From positions 24,213 through 88,212 of the forward strand of contig PKXA01000028.1 in assembly GCA_003133325.1 (NCBI GenBank): a stretch of 64,000 nt of DNA, in the 5' to 3' direction. Position 1 is the stretch's first letter, and every line of letters begins with the position of its first letter. The stretch comes from Acidimicrobiaceae bacterium. Lineage in GTDB: Bacteria > Actinomycetota > Acidimicrobiia > Acidimicrobiales > RAAP-2. A program made the translations under genes and the position numbers. The notes under the pieces are model-generated. The model was not told the origin of the DNA. It saw only the letters and a program-made list of their open reading frames with translations, and ran no database searches. Below are positions 17,545-24,652 of the stretch, in pieces.

Positions 17545-18225
17545 ATGGAATTCTATGGTGTCGCCGAGAATCACCTACCTCCGACGGCGTCGGTGCTCGC
17601 CGTTTGCGCTCATCCTGACGATGAGAGTTTCGGCTTGGGAGCAGCGCTGAGCTCGTGGGCTGAGCAGGGCACCCGCACCTCCGTCCTGTGCTTCACCCAC
17701 GGCGAGGCCTCCACCCTCGGAACCGCGGACGGCAATCTGCATCGGCTTCGGGAGAAGGAACTGGCTGTGGCCGCCGACGAGCTCGGGGTCGCGACGGTCC
17801 GTCTTCTCGAGCACCCGGATGGCCGACTCACCGAAGAGCCGATCGAACAGCTGTCCTCGGAGCTCCGCCGAGCTCTCGCACTGGTTGGAGCGAGTCTTCT
17901 TCTGGTGTTCGACGAAGGCGGGATCACCGGACACACCGATCATGTCCGGGCCACCGAGGTCGCCACTGCTGTCGCCAGCGACGTCAGCATCCCGGTGCTG
18001 GCATGGACCCTTTCTGAAGCGGTCGCCGATCAGCTCAACGATCAATTCGAGACGTCTTTCGTCGGGCGTCGATCCGAGGACATCGACATGGTCGTCGAGG
18101 TCGACCGTGTTCGCCAGCATCGGGCCATTCGATGCCATGCCAGCCAGTCCAACGAGAACCCCGTGCTCTGGCGTCGCCTCGAACTGCAGGGCAATCAGGA
18201 GGCATTCCGCTGGCTCGGCCGTTGA
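17545..18225 (+). CDS. PIG-L family deacetylase
   Basis: 226-residue LmbE/PIG-L-type zinc amidohydrolase. The metal motif AHPDDE (~18-23) and the distal 'GHTDH' (~131-135) are present; in this family they supply the His/Asp/His zinc ligands and catalytic Asp. Members include MshB (mycothiol precursor) and Mca (mycothiol S-conjugate amidase), which act on GlcNAc-type amides, but this sequence is shorter (MshB is ~300 residues), so a specific assignment is not made. The ATG at 17545 has GGAGG upstream. It lies after the methyltransferase, 86 bp away, in a thiol/sulfur neighbourhood. Confidence 0.85.
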   Translation: MEFYGVAENHLPPTASVLAVCAHPDDESFGLGAALSSWAEQGTRTSVLCFTHGEASTLGTADGNLHRLREKELAVAADELGVATVRLLEHPDGRLTEEPIEQLSSELRRALALVGASLLLVFDEGGITGHTDHVRATEVATAVASDVSIPVLAWTLSEAVADQLNDQFETSFVGRRSEDIDMVVEVDRVRQHRAIRCHASQSNENPVLWRRLELQGNQEAFRWLGR

Positions 18226-18340
18226 GGGGTGCCACGGTTTGGTTTCCCGCCTTCGCTCTCCGGCCGGTCGAAACCGATTGCTGGCGATGACTACGAGGAG
18301 TCTGATCACGAGCGAGCCGGTGCCGGGCCGTGCCTTGGTG

Positions 18341-18769
18341 CTACGAACGCACCAGTCGGTGCTTGAGGAGGAAGTCTCGCTGCTCAGTGTGCATCCGGTC
18401 CGGTAGCGCGGCGAACCACGACCGCCGGTCTCCGACCGTGGTGAGCGGATCTTCCTCGACGTGGCACAAGAAGGCCAACCCGACCGGGGAGTCCAAACCG
18501 TTCAGATAGTGGCTCGGGTATTCGATGTAGCCCAAGAATGGCCCCACCGAGACGTCGAGACCGAGTTCGTTGGCGGCGACCCGCTTGACGGCGACGACTA
18601 GTGGCTCCCCGAACCGCACGGTGCCACCGGGGATGTGCCACAGACCCGCACATGGCCCGGGCTCGCGTCGAGTGAGCAGAATTCCTTGCGAGGACTCGAC
18701 GACCACCTCCACCGTCAGGCGAGGGACCCTGGCATAGATGGAGTGGAACTCAGCCTCCGACAGCGCCAT
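18341..18769 (-). CDS. Nudix hydrolase, GDP-mannose mannosyl hydrolase-like
   Basis: 142-residue Nudix-fold protein. The Nudix region reads GGTVRFGEPLVVAVKRVAANELGL: the first Gly, the Glu after five residues, and the Arg and final Glu are kept, but the paired REUxEE glutamates are altered. The same departure occurs in GDP-mannose mannosyl hydrolases (Gmm), whose motif ends in 'RLTxAELG'. The early 'VVVESSQGILLTRREPGPCAGLWHIPGG' fits the same group. The likely substrate is a nucleotide sugar, not a canonical pyrophosphate. It ends convergent to the PIG-L gene and follows the AhpD-like gene on its strand. Confidence 0.75.
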   Translation of the reverse strand: MALSEAEFHSIYARVPRLTVEVVVESSQGILLTRREPGPCAGLWHIPGGTVRFGEPLVVAVKRVAANELGLDVSVGPFLGYIEYPSHYLNGLDSPVGLAFLCHVEEDPLTTVGDRRSWFAALPDRMHTEQRDFLLKHRLVRS

Positions 18770-18816
18770 GTCGCCTCTCGGCGGACCGGTGCCCGACTCG
18801 GAGGCCGAATCCTGCA

Positions 18817-19167
18817 TCACTCCGGCTGGGAAGCGGAAAACTCGTGGTAGGCGGCCCAGGCCCGGGGTCCATAGACAGTGGCGGTGCCCCCATCCATGAG
18901 CAGGGCCACGGACAGCGATTCTGCCACCTCCTCGGGCGTCGCCCCATGAGCGGCGGCCGCCTTGGCGTGGGCAGCGATGCACCCGTCGCATTGCTTCACC
19001 ACGGCGATCACCAGCGCCATCAGCTCCTTTATCCGACGGCTGAGGGCACCGTCGGCGATGGCGGCGTCGTGCATCTGGGCAAAGCCGGCCCATGCATCAG
19101 GCGCAGCCTTGCGCAACTCGCGGGTTGGCACTCGCAGTTCGTCCAAGACTTCTTTTGCACTTCCCAT
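18817..19167 (-). CDS. AhpD-like/carboxymuconolactone decarboxylase-family protein
   Basis: 116-residue alkylhydroperoxidase D-fold protein. The peroxidatic motif 'KQCDGCIAAHAKAA' (CxxC followed by His) is complete, and the surrounding 'IKELMALVIAVVK' helix is typical. Such proteins reduce peroxides or disulfides using a thiol partner, in the cytoplasm. A gene for thioredoxin lies nearby at 21559 on the other strand. The gene follows the MMPL transporter (71-bp gap) and could be co-transcribed with it, both being downstream of the second CstR-type operator. Confidence 0.85.
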   Translation of the reverse strand: MGSAKEVLDELRVPTRELRKAAPDAWAGFAQMHDAAIADGALSRRIKELMALVIAVVKQCDGCIAAHAKAAAAHGATPEEVAESLSVALLMDGGTATVYGPRAWAAYHEFSASQPE

Positions 19168-19238
19168 TTCTTCAGCTCCTTATTGGTCGATATTGTGACA
19201 GGTCGTTGGTCCTGGCGGGTCCTGGCGGTCGGACCCGG

Positions 19239-21443
19239 TCAATCGTGGGCAAAACGCACTTGCGGGAGCACTCGTCGCAACCACGCCGGCTGCCACCATG
19301 CCGCGCTCTTCGTGAGACGAAGGAGCACCGGCAGTAGGAGCAGACGGACCAAGAGGGCATCGAGCAGGACGGCGACACCGAGAATGATGCCCATCTCCTT
19401 GGGCGGGAGCGGGCCGGAGAGGGCGAAGGTGAAGAACACCGCCACCATCACCGCCGCCGCCGCGAAGATCACCCGTCCGGAGTGGGCCAAGCCGTTGACC
19501 ATGGCATCTTTGGGATCACCGGATCGCTCGTAGTGCTCTTTGGCGCTCGAGAGGAGGAACACGGTGTAGTCCATCGAGATGGCGAAGATCATGGCGAAGA
19601 AGAACACCGGTCCCCAGGCGTCGAGGAACCCTTGGGGGGTGAAGCCCAACAACTGGTGGAGCCACCCGTTTTGGAAGATCAACCGCGCCACCCCGAAGGC
19701 GGCGCCGGTGGCCAACAGGCTGGTGAGCACCCCGAGCGCGGCGATCAGCGGCGCCTGCAGGGCCACCAGCAGCACCAGGAAGCCCAGTAGCAGCACCAGC
19801 CCGATGACCAAGGGCGTCTTGGCGGCCAACGCTGCCTGAAGGTCGTGGCTCTCGGCGGCAGCCCCGCCGACCAGCGAGCCCTGGGGCAGGGTTCCCCGCA
19901 AGCGGTCGATGGTGGTGCCGACCGAGGGCGACGAGGGGTCGGCGTTGGGCACGGCTCCGATCATGACCAGATCCGAAGAGGGCGACTGTTGGGCGGGCAG
20001 AGCCGCGGCGATGCCCGGGTCATGGGCCAGTACGGCCTCGGCTGCTGCCGCGTGCGCCTGCGTCGTGATGATCTGGACCTGCCCGGGGGCACCGGGGCCG
20101 AACGCGGACTGCACGAGCTCATAGCCGACCCGGGCGGAGTCCGACGACGGCACCACCTTGATCGACGGCATGGCGGTCCGCAGGCCGATGACCGGCGCCG
20201 CCAGCAGGACGAGAACGGCGAGCGCCACTCCTCCGAAGAGCCAGGGGCGGCGCCAAAGCAGGTCAGCCCACCGCGCAAACCGCTCAGAGCGGTGCTCACC
20301 GGAATGGACCCAGGGGAGGGAAAGGGCATCGACCCGATCACCAAGTTTTCCCAGAACGGCCGGCAGCAATGTCAAGGTGGCCAGGAGCACGAAGAACACC
20401 GACAGCATGATGCCGGCGGCCATCGACTGGAACGCGGGGGCGGGGACCAGCATCACCGTCGAAAGTGCGATGAGCACGGTGAGGCCCGAGAAGAGCACCG
20501 CCTTGCCCGCAGTGTCCATGGTCTCGGCCACTGATTCTCTGACGTGGCGATGGCGCCCGAAGTGCGCACCCCGAAAACGCACCACGATGAAGAGCGCGTA
20601 GTCGATCCCGAGGGCCAGAGCGAACATCAGGGCGAAGTTCATGGCCCAAATGGAGATGGGGGTGAGGTGGGTGAGCAGGTCGAGGAGGCCCGCCGCGCTC
20701 AACAGTCCGACCAGTGTCAACAAGAGTGGCAATCCCGCAGCAACCAGAGATCCGAAGGCCAGCAGCAGGATCACCAGGGTCACCGGCCATGAGATCATTT
20801 CCGAGCGCAGCATGGCGGTACGGTTGGCCGTGTTGAAATCCGACCAGAGCACCGACGCACCGGTGGCGGCGACGGTCACTCCACTCCCGCTCAGCTGACG
20901 CAGTGGCTGTTGGAGGGCGTCGGCGGCCCGCACCATGGTGTTGGGGTCGGCGGCCGCGCCGCCCAGGATGACGGCGGTCCTCCCATCGGCGCTGATCGAG
21001 ACCCCGGGCTGGGGTGCGAGGACACGGCTGATACGCGGGTCCGCGGCCAGGATCTTCTCGGCGCGAGCCACCACGGCCTGCACCGGCGGGCTCGAGATCG
21101 GGCGATCAGCATGCACAACGACTTCGATCGCCGAACTGGCCTGTCCGCCGAAGTTCTCCTGTGCCAGGTTGCGGACCTGCACCGACTGCGATCCGTCGGC
21201 CTGCCAACCGGCACCGCTCAGGGCGTGCTCGACGCTCGGAGCGAAGACGGCCAAGACAGCGACGATGGCCAGCCAGGACAAGAACACCGATCCTCGATGG
21301 GACGCCGACCATCGGCCGAGTCTCCCGAGCGGGCCGGCACCGCTGGGCGGTGGAGTGCCATCGGTCGCCGGGTGGAGAGCGTCTTCGTCGGGACGGGCCG
21401 GATCATTGACGGCGGCCGTCGATGAGGTCGGGAGATGAACCAT
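19239..21443 (-). CDS. MMPL/RND-family membrane transporter
   Basis: 734-residue inner-membrane transporter with about twelve transmembrane helices in two halves, each with a large external loop: helix near residue 50, helices at ~220-400, second loop, then 'DYTVFLLSSAKEHYERSGDP' and C-terminal helices. This is the MmpL plan. Members export lipids, siderophores or hydrophobic compounds by proton motive force. The ATG at 21443 is used; the longer track ORF reads back across the operator and into the thioredoxin promoter. It is divergent from the thioredoxin gene, with the CstR-type operator between. The cargo is unknown. Confidence 0.88.
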   Translation of the reverse strand: MVHLPTSSTAAVNDPARPDEDALHPATDGTPPPSGAGPLGRLGRWSASHRGSVFLSWLAIVAVLAVFAPSVEHALSGAGWQADGSQSVQVRNLAQENFGGQASSAIEVVVHADRPISSPPVQAVVARAEKILAADPRISRVLAPQPGVSISADGRTAVILGGAAADPNTMVRAADALQQPLRQLSGSGVTVAATGASVLWSDFNTANRTAMLRSEMISWPVTLVILLLAFGSLVAAGLPLLLTLVGLLSAAGLLDLLTHLTPISIWAMNFALMFALALGIDYALFIVVRFRGAHFGRHRHVRESVAETMDTAGKAVLFSGLTVLIALSTVMLVPAPAFQSMAAGIMLSVFFVLLATLTLLPAVLGKLGDRVDALSLPWVHSGEHRSERFARWADLLWRRPWLFGGVALAVLVLLAAPVIGLRTAMPSIKVVPSSDSARVGYELVQSAFGPGAPGQVQIITTQAHAAAAEAVLAHDPGIAAALPAQQSPSSDLVMIGAVPNADPSSPSVGTTIDRLRGTLPQGSLVGGAAAESHDLQAALAAKTPLVIGLVLLLGFLVLLVALQAPLIAALGVLTSLLATGAAFGVARLIFQNGWLHQLLGFTPQGFLDAWGPVFFFAMIFAISMDYTVFLLSSAKEHYERSGDPKDAMVNGLAHSGRVIFAAAAVMVAVFFTFALSGPLPPKEMGIILGVAVLLDALLVRLLLLPVLLRLTKSAAWWQPAWLRRVLPQVRFAHD

Positions 21444-21502
21444 TGCGTCAGTAAACCATACGGGGTAGGGTATAAGCAATGCCCGATTCGTGAATGGCGA
21501 AA

Positions 21503-21518
21503 TACCCCCCTGGGTATA
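21503..21518. promoter_or_regulatory. CsoR/CstR-type operator between MMPL and thioredoxin genes
   Basis: TACCCCCCTGGGTATA, identical over 16 bases to the site at 16595. It overlaps a TATACT (21515-21520) that can serve as the -10 box of the thioredoxin-regulator-DUF302-SQR operon, and lies 60 bp upstream of the MMPL start, so one repressor could control both directions. Confidence 0.72.
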
Positions 21519-21558
21519 CTGGTCGTAGTGGGTACAAGTCCGCAGAGCGGAGTGAACG

Positions 21559-21936
21559 ATGGCGACGGTTGAACTGACGAAGGAGAACTTCGACGAGGTG
21601 GCGGGATCGAATGCCACGATGCTGGTGGACTTCTGGGCCTCGTGGTGCGGTCCCTGCCGCATGTTCGGGCCCATCTTCGATGCCGCGTCCGAGCAGCACC
21701 CCGGCATCGTGTTCGGCAAGGTCGACACCGAGGCACAGTTCGAGTTGGCTGGCTCGTTCGGCATCCAGTCGATTCCCACCCTCATGATTCTTCGGGACCA
21801 GGTGATCGTCTATTCACAGCCCGGTGCTGTTCCCGCCGGATCACTCGAGGAGTTGATCACCCGCGCCGGCGAGCTCGACATGGCCGACGTGCATCGCCAG
21901 GCGGCGGCGCATCAGGCCGACCAGAGCGCATTATGA
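21559..21936 (+). CDS. Thioredoxin
   Basis: 125-residue thioredoxin with active site WCGPC (Cys30, Cys33), the preceding 'MLVDFWASWCGPCRMFGP' strand-helix and the cis-Pro region 'GIQSIPTLMIL'. The C-terminal ~18 residues (ADVHRQAAAHQADQSAL) are an extension. It reduces protein disulfides and persulfides in the cytoplasm. As first gene of an operon with a persulfide-type regulator, DUF302 and SQR, and directly behind the operator, its likely job is to release sulfur from persulfidated proteins or to act with the AhpD-like protein. It may not be the housekeeping thioredoxin. Confidence 0.92.
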   Translation: MATVELTKENFDEVAGSNATMLVDFWASWCGPCRMFGPIFDAASEQHPGIVFGKVDTEAQFELAGSFGIQSIPTLMILRDQVIVYSQPGAVPAGSLEELITRAGELDMADVHRQAAAHQADQSAL

Positions 21937-22047
21937 CCCGGCGCAATGTTGGCACCGTAGTAGCCGTACACAACTGGACGGGAAGACCGTCGAGGCCGAA
22001 CGTTGGCAAGGACGGACGGTTTGGATCGAACGAGAGAGGAGCCGGCG

Positions 22048-22317
22048 ATGGAACTACCGGATGATGTCGTGGCCGACGTACGAAAGAGGCTGCGGCGCGT
22101 GGCGGGCCAAGTGCAAGGGGTCGAGCGCATGTTGGAGGAGGGTCGGGAGTGCCGAGACGTCGTTGCACAGCTCTCAGCGGCAACCAAGGCACTGGAGCAA
22201 GCCGGCTTCAAGCTGGTGGCCTCCGGGCTCCTCTTCTGCTTGGAGAACCCAGACGAAGCCGCCGCCGACGGATATGCCCTCGACGAGGTGCAGCGCATGT
22301 TCATGAAGTTGGCATGA
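22048..22317 (+). CDS. CsoR-family regulator, CstR (persulfide sensor)-like
   Basis: 89-residue all-helical repressor of the CsoR/RcnR/FrmR/CstR family ('RLRRVAGQVQGVERMLEEGREC' signature). Two cysteines occupy the conserved positions (Cys35 and Cys64). The His that copper-sensing CsoR needs four residues before the second Cys is Gly60, so the Cu(I) site is incomplete. The Cys-only arrangement is that of CstR, which senses sulfane sulfur by forming di/trisulfide links. ATG 22048 is preceded by GAGAGGAG; the track start 15 codons upstream adds a non-family tail. It is probably the repressor for the two operators at 16595 and 21503. Confidence 0.86.
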   Translation: MELPDDVVADVRKRLRRVAGQVQGVERMLEEGRECRDVVAQLSAATKALEQAGFKLVASGLLFCLENPDEAAADGYALDEVQRMFMKLA

Positions 22318-22327
22318 GGAGGCCATC

Positions 22328-22708
22328 GTGAAGGCAATCGAGACCACGATCGACCTGCCACTGTCCGACGCTGAGGTGGTCGTCCGTGCCGCCCTCAAGG
22401 ACCAGGGCTTCGGCGTGCTTACCGAGATCGACATCGCCGCCACTCTCAAGGACAAGCTGGGCGTTGATCGAGCACCACTCAAGATCCTGGGGGCCTGCAA
22501 CCCAGGATTCGCCCATCGTGCCCTGTTGGTCGATCCCGCCGTGAGCCTGCTGCTGCCCTGCAACGTCGTACTCGAGACGGTCGGCGGCGGCACCCATGTG
22601 GCGATCGCCGACCCTCGGGAGCTCATGCCCGGCGAGGACTTGGCCGAACTGGCCGACGAGGCTGCGGCCCAGCTTGCGGCAGTGATCGACGCACTCGAGG
22701 GGAACTGA
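22328..22708 (+). CDS. DUF302 protein
   Basis: 126-residue DUF302 protein ('EVVVRAALKDQGFGVLTEIDIAATLKDKLG', 'ILGACNPGFAHRALL', 'LLLPCNVVLE'). The two conserved cysteines of the family (in GACNP and LPCNV) are present. The biochemical role is unestablished; DUF302 genes commonly sit with SQR, rhodanese and DsrE genes. GTG start with AGGAGG eight bases upstream, ten bases after the regulator stop, so clearly operonic. Cytoplasmic, no signal peptide. Confidence 0.88.
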   Translation: MKAIETTIDLPLSDAEVVVRAALKDQGFGVLTEIDIAATLKDKLGVDRAPLKILGACNPGFAHRALLVDPAVSLLLPCNVVLETVGGGTHVAIADPRELMPGEDLAELADEAAAQLAAVIDALEGN

Positions 22709-22835
22709 TTGCCATGACCGAGGCGCGGTCGGAGGATTCCCTCCGGGAGCTGTCGGGCGCAGGGCCGCATGAGGCGAACATCTGGCACCTGTGGGAACAG
22801 CAGACGGTGAATCTCAACACTATGGGGAGGTTCCC

Positions 22836-24293
22836 ATGGCTCGTGTAGTGATTCTCGGTGCAGGTATCTCTGGTCACACGGCGGCGCTCCACCTGAAGCG
22901 CCGGCTGAAGCGTGCCCACGAGGTCATCGTTGTCTCCCCGAATGCCGATTGGAACTGGATTCCCTCGAACATCTGGGTCGGGGTGGGGCGAATGACCACG
23001 CAGCAGGTGACCTTTCCTCTCCGGCCGATCTACCGGCGCAAGGGGATCGACTTCCGTCAGGCGCGGGCTGCGGCCATCCGTCCGGAGGGGGATGGAGACA
23101 GCGATTCCGGATCGGTCGACATCGCCTATACGGATCCGGTGCGCCTGGGCGAAGAGGAGCGTCTGACCTATGACTTCCTCATCAACGCCACAGGGCCCAA
23201 GCTCAATTTCGCCGCGACTCCGGGGTTGGGACCCGACGGCAACTCCCTTTCGGTGTGCACCGCCAAGCACGCCGAACAGACGGCAGCAGCGTTTGACAAG
23301 GTCGTCGAAGCGCTCCAACGCGGTGAGCGCCAGACGCTCGTCGTCGGGGTCGGCCATGGGGCCTGCACCTGCGAAGGAGCGGCATTCGAGTACACCTTCA
23401 ACGTCGAAAACGAACTGCGAGCACGAGGGGTGCGCGAACTGGCCGACGTGGTCTACCTCACCAACGAATACGACCTTGGCGACTTCGGCGTCGGGGGGAT
23501 GTCCTTCGCCCAGAATGGTTTCGTCACGTCGAGCAAGATGTGGACGGAGTCCCTCTTCCGCGAGCGCAACGTCCGCGCCATCCTGCAGGCTCACGTGGAG
23601 CGGGTCGACCCAGGGGTGATCCACTACGAGCAACTCGACGGCACCAAGGGCAGCCTCGAGTTCGACTTTGCCATGCTGCTGCCACCGTTCCGGGGTGCCG
23701 ACCTCAAGGCCTACGACCGCCAAGGTGGCGACATCACCGCCGACCTGTTCGCCCCGAACGGGTTCCTCAAGGTCGATGCCGACTACGCGGCAAAGCCGTT
23801 CGAAGACTGGAAGGCCGAGGATTGGCCGAGGACCTACCAGTGCCCGCTCTACCGCAATGTCTTCGGGGTAGGGATCGCATTTGCCCCTCCCCACCCGATC
23901 TCCCGACCCCGATCGAGTCCGGACGGAACAGTGATCTCCCCGGCGCCGCCCCGCACCGGCATGCCGTCGGGCGTCATGGGGCGGGTGGTGGCCCACTCCA
24001 TTGCCGACCGGATCGAACGGGGGGAGACAGCACCGCTGCAGACGGCATCCATGGCGTCGATGGGGGCGGCGTGCATCGCCTCGGCCGGCGCCGGCATGCG
24101 AACGGGATCGGCAGCGGCGATGACCATGTACCCGATCGTTCCCGACACTGCCCGCTTCCCGGTATCCGGTCGAAGTCTCAAGGAGACCACCGGGGAGATC
24201 GGGCTCGGTGCACACTGGACCAAGCTGCTCTTGCACTACCTATTCATCTACAAGGCGAAGGGTCGTCCCGGCTGGTTCCTCATCCCTGAGTGA
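22836..24293 (+). CDS. Sulfide:quinone oxidoreductase (second, longer SQR)
   Basis: 485-residue FAD-dependent oxidoreductase. N-terminal dinucleotide motif GAGISG (~8-13); 'NADWNWIPSNIWVGVGRMT' near the first domain end; cysteines in SVCTAKHA, GACTCEGAA and TYQCPLYRNV, three regions matching the flavin- and sulfur-linked cysteines of archaeal/bacterial SQR; C-terminal region 'LHYLFIYKAKGRPGWFLIP' for membrane contact. It oxidises sulfide to polysulfide/sulfane sulfur with quinone as acceptor. ATG 22836 follows GGGGAGG and starts with the flavoprotein core; the track start 15 codons earlier does not. A 44-codon ORF (22714-22848) overlaps the start and is not trusted. The stop overlaps the next gene. 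Confidence 0.88.
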   Translation: MARVVILGAGISGHTAALHLKRRLKRAHEVIVVSPNADWNWIPSNIWVGVGRMTTQQVTFPLRPIYRRKGIDFRQARAAAIRPEGDGDSDSGSVDIAYTDPVRLGEEERLTYDFLINATGPKLNFAATPGLGPDGNSLSVCTAKHAEQTAAAFDKVVEALQRGERQTLVVGVGHGACTCEGAAFEYTFNVENELRARGVRELADVVYLTNEYDLGDFGVGGMSFAQNGFVTSSKMWTESLFRERNVRAILQAHVERVDPGVIHYEQLDGTKGSLEFDFAMLLPPFRGADLKAYDRQGGDITADLFAPNGFLKVDADYAAKPFEDWKAEDWPRTYQCPLYRNVFGVGIAFAPPHPISRPRSSPDGTVISPAPPRTGMPSGVMGRVVAHSIADRIERGETAPLQTASMASMGAACIASAGAGMRTGSAAAMTMYPIVPDTARFPVSGRSLKETTGEIGLGAHWTKLLLHYLFIYKAKGRPGWFLIPE

Positions 24294-24484
24294 GCTCAGT
24301 CCCCGACAAATCCGACAACTCTGAAAGGTTCGAATCGATGGATGATGCAGCACGCAGTATTGCGGAGGCTCCCCTGCCAACACGGAGGACCTTGCGTGCC
24401 CGTTCGAGCCTCCCGTTCCAGGTGCTGCGTTTCGTGGCCTTCAACATCCGAATGCTGCGGATGGTCAAGAAGGGTCATCACTGA
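24290..24484 (+). CDS. Small basic protein overlapping SQR stop
   Basis: 64 residues, GTG start overlapping the SQR stop by four bases (GTGA), which argues for coupled translation. The C-terminal half (PFQVLRFVAFNIRMLRMVKKGHH) is a hydrophobic-basic amphipathic helix, as expected for a peripheral membrane anchor or partner of SQR; the N-terminal half is polar and acidic. No domain was recognised. It may help position the flavoprotein on the membrane, but that is inference from position and helix character. Confidence 0.6.
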   Translation: MSSVPDKSDNSERFESMDDAARSIAEAPLPTRRTLRARSSLPFQVLRFVAFNIRMLRMVKKGHH

Positions 24485-24652
24485 CCGGTCAGCAGTCGAG
24501 GTTGGTCACCGCGCCCCGGGGGAGAATGCAGCACCCTGGCAAGAACGAGCGATGGGGACTCACCGGACGGTGCCGCGCCCCTGTGTGCCGAGAATCACAA
24601 TGGGACTTTCGACTCTGGCGCGGTCCAAGGTCGCCTGCTTTCATGAAACTGG

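Noticed and set aside
22714-22848. 44-codon ORF before the second SQR
   Set aside because: Overlaps the SQR start in another frame and has no conserved feature; it could at most be a leader peptide.
22623-24236. 537-codon minus-strand ORF opposite the second SQR
   Set aside because: Antisense of a motif-rich SQR; no domain visible in its own translation.
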